A DNA stretch of 64,000 nucleotides from Beverwykella pulmonaria (Eukaryota; Ascomycota; Dothideomycetes; Pleosporales; Melanommataceae): positions 1,423,197-1,487,196 of the forward strand of contig BCHH01000006.1 in the NCBI GenBank assembly GCA_001599595.1. The letters run 5' to 3'. Below, in pieces: positions 23,418 to 34,607 of this stretch. The stretch's first letter is position 1; each line of letters starts with the position of its first letter. Under the pieces are notes generated by a model. That model saw only the letters and a program-made list of their open reading frames with translations. It did no database searches and had not been told where the DNA came from. The position numbers and the translations under genes are program-made.

Positions 23418-26400
23418 TCATGAATCGTGAATGGAAGCACCACTCTGTGCATCGAAGTTAGAGATTGCATTCGGAATCCCAGTCGTAGCATCTGGAATAG
23501 TCGTAGCATCTGGGATAGTCGTAGCATCTGGGATAGTCGCCACGCTCTCAGGGTCCTCGTCCTCCCATTGCATGGGATAGCATTTCGAACATGTGGCCAG
23601 AAAATCGCCAGTGCAGCTCTTGAAGCAGGCTTGTATCGCATCGCTCGCGTTAGCCGCCGTTGGCCTGCCCTCGGGCTCCTTTCTTAGCATCGGGCTGATG
23701 ACTTCAATATATAATGCCCGGACTTCGCTTGACGTGGACGTTGGGGAGAACCATTTTTCTACTAGATCCAGGGTGGCGTGGTAGGCGTGCGTCTCCCCTC
23801 TATGGCCATCACTCTCGGTTTTACGAGACCGGAATTCGTAATAATCGGATACGGAGCGGTTGTCGAGCGAAGTGGCCATCTCAGTGAAGACGCATCCTAG
23901 AGAGAAAACGTCTGCCGAGCGCCCGCGGTTCGCCCATGATACGACTTCGGGCGCACAGTACATGAGTGTGTGGCCGAAAGCTGGGCCTTCTGTCACACTA
24001 GTACCCTCGTCGATAAATGCGTGCGAAGAGCCAAAGTCCGCGAAAATGATTTCAAAGTCTTTGATAAGAATGTTCCTAGTTTTGATATCTTTATGTCGTA
24101 TTCCTTTGGAATGAATGAAAGCAAGTGTATTGGCGAGACACCGCAGCCATTTCCATATCAGCTTCTGATGTCCTAGTCCGGGATCTGAGGCGGTTGTGTG
24201 TTGTTCGAGAAAGGCTTCGAGATCGCAGCTAGCAAGGGGCTGAAGGATGATTGAAAAGCGAGATTTTTCTTCGTATGTGCAGTATACTTGAACAATGTGT
24301 GGGTGGGCCAGCGTGCGAATAACGGATATTTCATTTTGTATCGTTTGGCGGACGCGAGCTTGGCTGTAGCGAGGGAGGGCAATGGATTTGCGCGCGTAGA
24401 GGCGAGAGTGGATCTCGACACTTTCTACTGTAGCATACGCGCCTGTTCCGACATTTTCCAGCACATTTATCGGGAGCGGGTTGTTGATGATGGATTCGTG
24501 GGTGAAGTGGGTGGCGTTGAGTGCTGAGAGTTTTCTGTGGAAAGCTCGGGATTGGTCCCGGTTGAGTTTAGTGTCTACATCGAAGAAGACTGATCTACTG
24601 AGATCCATGGCCTTGGTCTTGGTGCTGGGGTCGGCGCTGTAGAACATGATGAGGTCGAGGTTGGACTGGAGAGTGCCCTCTGCGTTTCGTTTGAAGCCAG
24701 TGTCGATACCCACTACATTCTTTATAGCTTCTTCTCTCTTTCCTTGTTCGAATTTGCACCGGGCAAGAGCACGGTACACGCGCAGGATCATGGTTGCTCC
24801 ATGCTCTGCGGTATCTACCTTCAAAGACGCTTTATCGTCGATTAGGCGTTGGAGTATGGCTTCAATTTCGTCAAATAAGGCTTCTCCAATAGGGGCAAGT
24901 AAATCTATAACGTTGTTCAGGTAGATATGTTCGTATGCTATCGAGAGCCTTGATTCGTCTCCGTTGTTTGTGTCGTTGAATCTGCGCAGAGCTTCGAGTT
25001 GGGATCGTGATTCTTGCCACCCTGATTTTGCGCAGCCTAAAGGCAGAGGTACGGTCAGCAGATATTCAATAAATCAAATCAGTACACTTCTGTACAGAAT
25101 TCCGTGGCTATGAATTGATGCGTTTGCAATTTTGGTATCGTCTACTTAACCAAATTGAGTAAGAGGTCAGAAGAACTAACCCGACTATACAACATGCTGC
25201 TGTACATGGCATGTGGTACAACGGGCTAGGAGCAAGTGTCTCATACTTTCCATGAAAATAATGGTAGGGGTCCAGTTGATTGTTCGAGAGATCAATCGCT
25301 GCACGATTGTTGCACGGCAGACTCATTACCAGAAGGTGTTTTAGCGAGATGATAAAGAAAAGGATTTGCATACTATGAAATCGTTAGCGGGTGGTGACTG
25401 TTGTATGAAGAACAAATCCTAAGTAACGTCTTTGAATTTATACCCAGATACCCGTACCTTTCCAGTTCGTCGTAGGCTTGTTTCGATGCGGGATGAGATA
25501 CTCCAAATCGATAATATCTCCCGAGACAGCACTCGCCCAATACTGCGGCGGCTGCTGCATAACGTTTCCACCTTGCCAACGCTTTCCCGTAGTGGAAAAG
25601 TACTTCGAGAGTAGTGTTGTGCCACATTCCAAGGATGGTTGCGCTACAGACGAGAGCAGCGACAAAGTCTTGGGCTGAGTCTCTCTCTTGGCCCAAGCCA
25701 GCCAATGCCACTGCTCGGTTCGAATTAAAAGATATGGAGGCCTGGACATTCAAAACAACAGATGCGTGAGATGACTCCATTTTCCGAATTTCCGATAACG
25801 CCTCTGAATGAAAGCCTTGGATGTTATAGGCTTGGATACCGGCAAGTGCTACTCTGTGTAATTCCTCTACTTTCAAGCCCGTCCCTGTGGATTCTTCAAG
25901 CAGCATCAAATCTTTGCTTTCAATAATTTTGCTGGTGTGACCAGTCATTGCCTGCCTGACAGGTCAGAAGTCGTTTTAGCCTCTTAAGGGAAACCTAAAT
26001 TCACGCATATACGAACAGAACAGACTCTTGCCCTTGTTCTTTAGTCACGGAGTTTTTGTTTTCGAAGACCAGTAATAAAAGAAAAGGATAGTGAGATAGT
26101 GCATTGAATATTCACTTACGAGAAATTCAAGATAAGCTATGATGATAGCCACCTCGTAAGTTTCCAATCCGTGCTTTATTGGGGGTGTCCGGACGCTGGT
26201 AAATATCGTCGAAACGATTGACGGACAGAGAAGACTATAGATGCGTTTGGCCTCTTCATAGTCTCCTAATCGCGTATTGATACGGGCGAGAGTGAATAGT
26301 GCAATATCTTGCTCTTTCCGTGCATTCGGATTCACTGATGATCGTGGTTTGAACTTCCTAACTGCGTCCGCCAATTCCGCCTTTGCAGCTCTGAGATCCG

Positions 26401-26599
26401 CCATGATTCGTTCTGAGGTATTTCTGTAGTCGAGGGCTTTCTGTGACCTGCTCTCGGCTCCTGCTGCGATGAAGATCACTCGACTCAACTCTGACTCCGA
26501 TATCGTCTCAGCTGGAGCGGATGGTGGTGGACTCGTGAAGGCTCTCTTGAGTCGCGACCCGAGGCCTTGAAGAAGGCCCTCATCCTTAATTTCAGTCAT
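23418..26599 (-). CDS. Serine/threonine protein kinase with a TPR-like N-terminal half
   Basis: Minus-strand exons 26599-26120, 25951-25444 and 25036-23418 give 868 aa. The last junction joins ERYGYLG to CAKSGWQ and is the only splice I found that keeps the frame open; it removes a 407-base intron. Residues 1-480 are helical, with paired-helix patterns such as RINTRLGDYEEAKRIYSL and HYGKALARWKRYAAAAAVL, as in TPR proteins. The kinase domain (about residues 495-780) has the glycine loop VGTGAYATVE, a Lys in YARKSI, a catalytic loop HKDIKTRN (HRD read as HKD), DFGSS and APEV. It keeps the residues needed for catalysis. The C-terminus has a short IPDATT repeat. Fungal kinases of this layout are poorly described; pathway and substrate are unknown. 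Confidence 0.82.
23481..23534. repeat. Three-copy 18-bp tandem repeat inside the kinase gene
   Basis: The unit AGTCGTAGCATCTGGGAT occurs three times head to tail, the first copy with one change. On the coding strand it encodes repeated IPDATT at the protein C-terminus. The length is a multiple of three, so copy-number change would not shift the frame. Confidence 0.95.
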
Positions 26600-27069
26600 C
26601 GTATTGAGGTCAAGGGTGGGTTGAAGTGGCGTGTGTCTGAGCTACACCTACGAGATGGGGTAGAAAGAAATGTGCTAGCACGGAACAGGATTAGCCTCGC
26701 ACTTACTTCGCCACTCCCCCTTTGAGAAATCTGCAACCTCGCATTGATTGCGCTCCCTTTTAACAATGTCCAATCGAGTGAGGGGCAAACAATATGATGC
26801 CAAAATGAGCAGTTGCTAGACTGGCTTTGACTCAGGAACGATCATGGAGAGGCCCGTACCTTCAAGTCTTCTGCGCGAGATATCACCACCGAGGCTGTCA
26901 AAGCGACAAAAGACATGAGCAAAGACAAGTTCGAATTTACAAGAAATAAACACTCTATCTACCGACGAACCTAGACTTGCCGCAGTAGAGCCCGGGTAGG
27001 CTAGAATTACTCCAAACGAGGTAGCAAGGCTCTCTATCGAAGACTTTGCGGATTTGTATCAGGTAGTCA
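26600..27069. other. Region upstream of the kinase gene
   Basis: It holds the presumed kinase promoter on the minus strand and no recognisable gene. Confidence 0.45.
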
Positions 27070-27904
27070 ATATGATAGAGGAAACTACTTTTTGATCCAT
27101 CAGCATGATCATCCGAGAGCTGGGGTTCACTGTAAGTGTACATTTATATTGAATACATAACATGCCGACACATCTAGCGGGTGGTCTCCGTCTGCAATTC
27201 TCGAAGACTAGCCCCCTGTCTTTTGCAGTTCCTAAGGGCCTCTCCTAATCTGGGACACCGGAACCTACACAATCCTCCCACGCAAAGTTTCCCGTACCAA
27301 TCAATCATCCCCACAAGCCACAGACTGTGATTCTGACGCTGAAATACCACCCGAAAGCATTAAATCCAAAGGCAGACCTCAAGACGACAACGAAAAGCTC
27401 ATAGAAGCCTTTCAAGGCCGGTACATTAGACCCCATCTCAATGACACGCATCTCCCGGAGAATCACACCATTATGCTTCGTCTCCCATCCGCAAATGATA
27501 TCCGAAATTCGCTCCAACCCCACCGACATCGACCCAAGCAAAAAGGAGGAAGTTTGTGCATTATTCAACAGACTCCGAGCCCGAGAGCGAAATTCAATTC
27601 CGGGGTAAAAAAGAAGAGGAATAGAGCATGGACAAAGGCGACGAAGAAGACACCTCAACACGGATCAATAACGCGTATCCAAGGTCGACGAATAGCGATG
27701 GCTTCTCTCGCTCCATCGTGTCTCGAGTGGGTTTGTGCTGAAGAAGGCCAGCGTGGGGAAGGGGGAGGATTCGAGCCATTCTATATTGGAGGAGAGAAAG
27801 TCGAAAGGAGTGTGATCACGGGGAGGTTGGCAGCGGAAGTGGAGAGTGATGAGGGGGTTGAGGGGTATGTTGGGACAGCTGGATGGACGGGGATCAAAAT
27901 ATAA
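27070..27904 (+). pseudogene. Relic of a LigD-type 3'-phosphoesterase domain protein
   Basis: Pieces of the fungal DNA-ligase-D 3'-phosphoesterase-like family occur in order but in different frames: GNYFLIHQHDHPRAGVH (from about 27088), an intron-like GTAAGT, RLQFSKTSPLSFAVPKGLS (27190-27245), LLIWDTGTYTILPRK (27245-27290), EKLIEAFQGRYIRPHLNDTH (27390-27450), INNAYPRSTNS (27665-27695), RWLLSLHRVSSGF (27695-27735) and GFEPFYIGGEKVERS (27770-27815). A stop follows GLS, and the conserved block normally lying between GLS and WDTG is missing. At least three frameshifts occur, so it is not a working gene. Intact relatives are thought to trim 3' phosphates during DNA end repair. The family call is from memory of fungal proteins of this type. 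Confidence 0.65.
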
Positions 27905-28243
27905 AAGCAAGTCTATGCATACTCTAGACAAGAAGCGAAGAAAGAGTGCACCGCACGATGTGTTTTGTGTAATGTTGGAATCGTACTCGTTAAATCAAAC
28001 ATAAAAACCAATGACCCGATCTACGTCCGCCACTCTGTTTCGCGGATTGAAAAAATCGAAGTCTCGCAGGTCTACACCATTGGTAGCCTTCGTCATTCGG
28101 AGCGGGCCGAGCCTTTTCGGAGCAGCCACACTATTTTCCTTTCAGCCTCGTCCGCCGCCCGCCCACACCCCAACCTCAACACCAAGAACCAAGAATCAAA
28201 CAACAATTGAACCTCATAAACCTTGCGTGCTCCCCGTAGCAAA
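27905..28243. other. Leader region of the Mediator gene
   Basis: No gene was recognised. It should contain the promoter and leader of the downstream gene. Confidence 0.45.
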
Positions 28244-29359
28244 ATGAACCGGCCAATTACACAGAAGCTCTCGCAGGAGGAAGTTATGGTCCTAGAGGGG
28301 CTACGGACGCGCATTATGCCTCTCCGGTATAACATCGAGAATCTGCAGCGGGAAATGATGAGGAATCCAGGGAATCCACCGAGTTGGTAAGTTGAGTTTT
28401 TAAAAGCGTACACGCAGACGCTCGAGTTTCATTTTCAAGCATATATGCTCTCTTCTCTCATTCAATTTCTACATGTCTTCTTTGAGCGCATAATTCAACT
28501 CTGATATGCATCTTCATTCCTGCCATTTGCAGCCCCGAGCTTTACTCCTACACACGTCCATACACACTTTTTCATATCCCTCCTTTCATCCTTCCTAGCC
28601 CCACTTTGGTTGTCCCTAACACTTTACCCCAGGCCAGAAATCCAACGCGCCATCGCTGTGCTAAACAGCCACATCTTCTCGCTGCAACAATACATAACCG
28701 GCCACACAACTGAGACTATGGAAAACGGGCAACCTGTCACAAAAGTTGTCCCGGGCCAACACGCCCTGCTCCGCCAACTCCACCCGTACCCCATCCCGCC
28801 CTTCCCCATAGAGCAAAATGGGATGGGGGGCCTTGTCGAGACGCTGTTGAGGAAGCGTAATGGGCCGAAGGAGGAGCAGTGGGTGACAGAGTGTTTACAG
28901 CGCGCGAGTGAGTTTTGTCATGTGCCCGGGGAGTGGGGGGTCGAGCCTAGAAAAGGCGGGGATGAAGATAATGACGACGAGGATGAAGATGGGGATGAGG
29001 GGGGGAGTGTGAAGGTCAAGAAGGTCGAGAGGAGAAAGGGGATCTTGACCGAGGATGAGCTGATGGATATATGGGCCGATGCGAGCAACCAGGCCCAGCT
29101 GGCAGCGAAGAAAATCGCGGACGAGGGAATGGAAGCTGATGAGGACAGCGAGGAGGAGACGTCTTCGCAGGGCGATGAGCTGGAGGACGAGGAGATGAAG
29201 GATGTTGGGGAGAGCGGAGCACTGACAGCACCATCGGACGCAGGGCCGAACGTGGGTGGTGCTGGAACTGGAACTGCCGGAGCGCAGGCGCAAGCACAGC
29301 AGACCCCACTTCCCCTGAACGCCATTCTCAAGTTCATGAGTACGGGGGCTACTCAGTAG
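28244..29359 (+). CDS. MED8: Probable Mediator complex subunit 8 (MED8)
   Basis: Exons 28244-28386 and 28633-29359 give 289 aa. The 246-base intron splits the Trp codon of NPPSWPEIQ. The N-terminal helix (VLEGLRTRIMPLRYNIENLQ), the PPSW block, the helix with VLNSHIFSLQQYI and a short PYPIPPFP segment match the pattern of fungal MED8, a head-module subunit that contacts the TATA-binding protein and RNA polymerase II machinery. The middle contains a strongly acidic run at about residues 155-175, the extreme C-terminus is Ala/Gln-rich, and a final helix reads LNAILKFMSTG. The acidic insert is longer than I expect from yeast MED8. Assignment is by motif order only; another helical nuclear protein cannot be excluded. 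Confidence 0.68.
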
Positions 29360-29770
29360 GACTGACTAGGCCTGATCAAGAAGACGGTAAACTGCGACAC
29401 AAGTTCGAGGGAGGGATCTCAATGATTACTTTCTGCATCAGCTCGGGCGTTATGGACAAAGCATGGCATGAGCAGGGGATGGGAGTTTGGTATTTCATTG
29501 AGCATATTGTGGATGCCTAGATTAAACACCTTGCGACTTTTGGCTTGGTAATTAGGTATTCAGGCTGTGCAAAGTTCTGGAGAATTTCTCAATTAATGAA
29601 ACGCAGAACTTGTGCTTTTTGGACAAGTGTATACTAGGCTACAAGTGACCCTGCCAAAACCATATGGGGTATATCGCAACATCTGATCCTAAACTCTCCA
29701 GGAAAAGCAGATGTCTAACGTTGAAGCATTACCTCTTCACTTTTCTGAACGTGCCGAACCAAGCAGTCGC
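29360..29770. other. Convergent intergenic region
   Basis: Two 3' ends face each other. Nothing else was recognised. Confidence 0.5.
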
Positions 29771-30574
29771 TCACTCAGGTCTCAATGCGTACATCCTCAC
29801 AGGGAACAAATCCTTCGGAAACCCTGTCTGGATCTTCGTATCTACAATCTTCAACCCCGCTTCCTTGAATATCCTCCTAAACTTGTCATCCGACCTTGTG
29901 ACACTTGAATCCTCATCGTCATAGATGTCCAGATTTTTGGGATCCCTGGACAGATTCTCCTTGACCACTATCCATGAGTCCGGTACCAGTGTGTTGTCCG
30001 ATTCGGATGTGGATGGAGGCGCAACTAGTCCGTCTTTGCAGCGGCGAAGGTAGGCAACGAGTTGAGCATCGTTGAGGTGCCCCAAACACCATTGGTTCCA
30101 TATCAAATTGTACGCGCCAGGTTCTGGCGTCCAATCCTGCAGTCCCAGATTTACTACGTCGCCAACCCTGCCCTTATCCTCGCTGATGGCTTCCTCGGTT
30201 GCAAGCGACTCCACCAGTGCATCCGTGAACTTCTTCACTGGCTCCACAACATCGACTACGCTCGCCACCGGCAGCAACAATTCCTTTGTTATCCTTCCAA
30301 TTCCCGCCCCGCAGTCTGCGACTCGCCCTAGCTTTGGTAGCTTGTCTTTGGGCTTTCCTGCTTTCCCCCGGCGGAGCTTTGCGAGGAAGGCAGAGGAGCC
30401 AATGAGGTCGATGCGCGAGGTCTGGGGAAAGCCACCGAGCATGCCATTTACGTCAGATGAGATAGAGTTCCAGTATTCGAGCCCTTTGGCTTGGTCAACG
30501 GCGGCGTCGGGCGTAGAGGACGTGGAGGACGTCCACGAGTTGAAGTCAAACGGGGGGTCGCAGTCCATCGCCAT
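29771..30574 (-). CDS. TAE1: Alpha N-terminal protein methyltransferase (NTM1/Tae1 family)
   Basis: An intronless frame of 267 aa. The early YWNSISSDVNGMLGGFP block is the family signature. Then comes the SAM-binding motif I, VADCGAGIGRITKELLLP, and later WNQWCLGHL, which is typical of enzymes that methylate the alpha-amino group of X-Pro-Lys N-termini, for example in ribosomal proteins. Cytosolic or nuclear action is expected. The length matches the family (yeast Tae1 is about 230 aa) with a modest N-terminal extension. All parts look intact. Confidence 0.88.
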   Translation of the reverse strand: MAMDCDPPFDFNSWTSSTSSTPDAAVDQAKGLEYWNSISSDVNGMLGGFPQTSRIDLIGSSAFLAKLRRGKAGKPKDKLPKLGRVADCGAGIGRITKELLLPVASVVDVVEPVKKFTDALVESLATEEAISEDKGRVGDVVNLGLQDWTPEPGAYNLIWNQWCLGHLNDAQLVAYLRRCKDGLVAPPSTSESDNTLVPDSWIVVKENLSRDPKNLDIYDDEDSSVTRSDDKFRRIFKEAGLKIVDTKIQTGFPKDLFPVRMYALRPE

Positions 30575-31306
30575 TGTAGGTTGTGGGGGGTGGAGGACGT
30601 GAGTATATGAAAAGCTAGGTGGTTCGTCGAGGGCGTGTGGGGCGTCTGCCTAAATATACAGAAATTCTGCCTTATGAAATGCTGTGATACCAAACTTAAT
30701 CTAGGCACCCGCCGTTAGATTCACAGGTTAGAGCGAAATCGTAGGTCCTGGACGCGCTGCTGGGGTGTGTAGTATGAGTGAGTCGCTGTCGTTAGTCAAG
30801 AGTGCAGACGCAGAGGAGACTTTGGCGGGGTAATTTGACGTTGCGAATGCCCCGCGATTGATAGCCCTGACTGCTGCCACGCGTTATGCAATTGCGGTTC
30901 AACCGCTGCGTAAACGGACTTGGATTCTATGACCGCTTTGAGATGAAGAGATGGGCGATGACAAGAAAGAGAGAACTCGGCAAGGGGTCAAGTCCAAAGC
31001 GAACGCGTCCCAAAGAGGCAGTCCCACCCGGCAGCGTGTGTTATCGTGCCGACAAAGCGTCATATCGCGGAGTCGACAGCCACTCGGGGTAAGAAGCCGC
31101 GATGGGCGGATATCTGCCGTGAGGGGGTTGCGACGGATTATAAGGGTCTTCTCCTCACGAAGAGCGACATGTCTTGTCTTTTCTCTCGCTCCTTCCAAGC
31201 CGGTTGCAAATCTGCTTCACCTACCCCAAATAAAGCCCGACCATTTTTGAGAGCCAACTCCTTGAGTTTCTTTTCGTGTGTCAGGTGCATCGGCAATCAC
31301 GCTAGA
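30575..31306. other. Divergent promoter region
   Basis: The region separates the divergent methyltransferase and aldehyde dehydrogenase genes. Open frames of 60-100 codons on both strands do not resemble proteins. Confidence 0.5.
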
Positions 31307-32958
31307 ATGTCTGATCTCTTCGTCGAATTGACGGCACCGAATGGCCGAAAGTACTCCCAGCCGCGTGGTCTATTCATCAACAACGAGTTTGTGAAGTCCA
31401 AGTCTGGCGAAACAATCACATCTATCAACCCAAGGTACAGAGACACGCCGAGAGGCTTCCGCGTCGGAGCTAATAAGGTGCAGTGATGAAACTGAGATTG
31501 CTTCGGTCTATGCCGCGGGCCCAGAAGATGTTGATATAGCTGTTGCAGCCGCCCGGAAAGCTTTCAAGGAACCCTCATGGCGCGACATGGACTCTACCGC
31601 TCGGGGTGACCTGTTATTCAAGTTCGCCGAACTCATTGAGCAGCACAGAGAGACGCTGGCGACCATCGAAACCTGGGACAACGGAAAAGCTTACCAAGTT
31701 TCCCTGAATGAGGATCTCGGCGAGGTCATTGGGACGATCAAGTACTATGCTGGCTACGCAGACAAGATACACGGCCAGGTTATCAACACTTCACCGAAGA
31801 AGCTGGCCTACACTTTGAGAGAGCCGCTGGGGGTGTGTGGCCAGATCATTCCGTAAGAAACATGCCCACCTCACCAGCCACCACTAAACTGTGCAGATGG
31901 AATTTCCCCTTGGCCATGGCAGCGTGGAAACTCGGACCTGCCCTCTGCACAGGTAACACTGTGGTATTAAAGGCAGCAGAGCAGACACCGCTGTCAATCC
32001 TGTATCTCGGAACACTAGTCAAAGAGGCAGGTTTCCCACCCGGCGTGATCAATTTCATCAACGGAGAGGGTCGAAAAGCGGGTGCCGCCCTGGCTCAGCA
32101 TCTCGGAGTGGACAAGGTCGCGTTTACGGGCTCGACTGCAACCGGTAAGGAAATCATGAAGATGGCTAGCGTGAACATGAAGAACATCACGTTAGAAACG
32201 GGTGGAAAGTCTCCTCTCTTGATCTTCGACGACGCAGACCTCGATCAGGCGGTGAAGTGGGCTCATATTGGCATCATGTACAACCAGGGCCAAGTATGCA
32301 CGGCGACTTCACGAATCCTGGTGCAAGAAGGCGTATACGATGACTTCGTTTCGGCCTTCAAGGCACATGTGGCGGAAACCTCTGTGGTCGGTGATCCTTT
32401 CAAGGACGACACCTTCCAAGGGCCGCAGGTCACCAAGACGCAGTTCGAAAGAGTGCTTTCCTACATCGAGTCTGGAAAGTCTGAGGGTGCTAAACTTATA
32501 GCAGGAGGAGAGGCGTACAAGAATGTGGGGGGCAAAGGATTCTTCATTGCGCCGACCATCTTCACTGATGTGAAGGATGACATGAAGATCTACCGAGAGG
32601 AGGTGTTTGGTCCATTTGTCGTCATAAGTTCTTTCAAAACGGAAGAGGAAGCCGTCGAGCGTGCCAATGACACTACGTACGGCCTGGGGGCTGCGGTCTT
32701 CACCCAGAACATCACCAAGGGCCATCGTCTGGCACGAGACATTGAGGCTGGCATGGTCTGGATCAACTCCAGCAACGATTCAGACATCCGAGTACCGTTT
32801 GGCGGCGTGAAGCAGAGCGGCATTGGACGAGAACTGGGAGAGGCTGGCCTCGAGGCATATACGAATAAGAAGGTAAAGCTCCTCACTACTCCCAACGACT
32901 ACTGGCAGTTTACTGATATGCAAAGGCCGTTCACGTCAACCTTGGCACTAAGTTGTAG
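31307..32958 (+). CDS. ALDH1-type aldehyde dehydrogenase (fungal aldA-like)
   Basis: Exons 31307-31434, 31484-31852, 31897-32872 and 32926-32958 give 501 aa. The last coding exon is only 33 bases (AVHVNLGTKL and stop), and it matches the conserved end of ALDH1 enzymes. Motifs are WNFP, the Rossmann loop GSTATGKE, the base Glu in LETGGKSP and the nucleophile Cys in QGQVCTATSR. The family oxidises acetaldehyde and other aldehydes to acids with NAD(P)+ and is needed for ethanol, pantothenate-precursor and lipid-aldehyde metabolism. It is distinct from the cluster ALDH near 11 kb and probably housekeeping. The second intron is 44 bases, near the lower size limit. Confidence 0.95.
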
Positions 32959-34607
32959 TACAAGCGTGCTGATCTCGGTAAGTATGGGGGTTCGTAAAGA
33001 ATGCCAATATGCTCTGATACCCTTACCAATGGCACCATGCGGACGACATGTGCATACCCGGTTTAGATCCAGGCCCAAGCCCTCGTCGTCGGGATCACTC
33101 TTGGGTTGCTCTTGGCGCCATGACGGTACATGTTAGGTGTTCGCGCTGAAAGTACCTGTACATCCATTCCATTGAGGATGCCCATCCCAGGTCTGAAGCG
33201 GGTGTTTACATACAAATGAACATTGAAACTCTCCTGGCCTCGTGACACGTGTGCAACATGCAGGTACGCGAGCTGAGAGATGGGGTGAATTGGGCTCGAT
33301 GGAGCGGTTTGGGCTCGAAATGCCTCGGGCGCTTGGACTGAGGTATATATCTTGAAGAAGAGCGTGGGGCGTGACCATTTTCACATGCGCCGGGTGTGTG
33401 CTGAGGGAATAGGTATTGGAATGGCCATTTGGAAGAAGAGTCACTTCGTCCCGCGTTGTAATTCGGCTAGCGGTATCATGATGTAGTGCGGCGGAATGTG
33501 GACGTTGGAAGGCGCCCGCGTGACATGCCATTTTGAGGCTGAAATGGTCATGGCCATGCCCCCGACGCTCGCCGTTGGACGCGCAGCAGCGATAAACAGC
33601 CGCAGAGGCGACGTGGTGTCGACGGTGTGGAATGCGTATGTACGAAGTGTACAATCGCATGCTCTGTATTGCTGAGGTCGTCGATGCAGCCAACACACGG
33701 GGGGCCCTTGTTGGAGAGCCTTGGCAATGCTCGGTTCTTCGCGGGCAGACAAATCAGAAGCCCCCAGAACTTCCGCCGCGACTCTGGACGAACGAACTGT
33801 TGCACTCTATCTCGACTGCCCGCGCCCTCCGTCGCCGTCGCTCAACACTGCCCGCTGCCCTCCCCCTTCCAGCTCCGCATACTAATAGCTTCCCCAGCGC
33901 CTCGCCTGCCCCAGCTGTCGCGAGCCCATCCCCTCCGCTAGCTCGTAATCGCTCGCCGGTTCACAGTGCTCACAGTGCTCGCAGCCGTCATAAGAAACTT
34001 TTGCCTCACCGGTCTGCGTCGGCGCACCGGTCTGCAACGCTCCTACCTGTCCCCAGCGTGCTCCGTCCCTGCTGCTCACTGCTCCCCACCAAGCGTTTCG
34101 GCCTGTCTCGCTCTATCCCCGCCTACCTGCCCGCTCGAGAGCTCGATATCTCCGCTGTCATCGCCTCCATGAACAGCGCCCTGCACCTCTGATCCCGCCC
34201 GATCAAGATAGACATTTCCGACCCACCATCGCTCTGGCTCGAAGACGGAACTTCGACTCGTCGCCCGACGCCCTCTCTCCCTCCCCTACCGCCAGCTGGC
34301 GTGACCAGTCCCCGGCGAAACAGGTTGCGACTGCCCCCAAGGAGGCTAGGTTTCTTGCGTTTCTCTCGCGCCTGTATCGGCCGCCCTAACGTTGCCTGTC
34401 TGTCCCGTGGCATTCTTCCCTCTATCACTCCTTCGCAAGGACTGCGCCTGCTGTTGACGTCACAGACCCCTCGCTGCAGGAAGGAACTTGCGCTGTCTAC
34501 ACCTCCACCACTTCCCTCGGACGGCCATCTCACAGGCCAACCATACACATACACATACACATACAAGACATTGATACACGCCCCGTTGTGGCCCGCGAAC
34601 CACCAAC
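32959..34607. promoter_or_regulatory. Long leader and promoter region of the phosphatase gene
   Basis: A 1.6-kb gap. The part from about 33,780 is C+T-rich on the plus strand, as is common for long leaders of fungal regulatory genes. Several 60-190-codon open frames overlap without family resemblance. Confidence 0.5.
34542..34564. repeat. CATACA microsatellite
   Basis: About four copies of a CATACA hexamer lie 43 bases before the phosphatase start, so probably in its leader. Confidence 0.85.

Noticed and set aside
25108..25371. 87-codon minus frame inside the long kinase intron
   Set aside because: The frame has no domain, and skipping it gives an exact open join between the flanking exons.
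28918..29337. Minus-strand serine-rich frame of 139 codons
   Set aside because: It is the reverse of the acidic Glu/Asp codons of the putative MED8, which produce Ser/Leu/Pro runs.
33632..34192. 186-codon plus frame rich in Ser, Arg and Pro
   Set aside because: It lies in the C+T-rich leader of the phosphatase gene and looks like translated pyrimidine-rich sequence.
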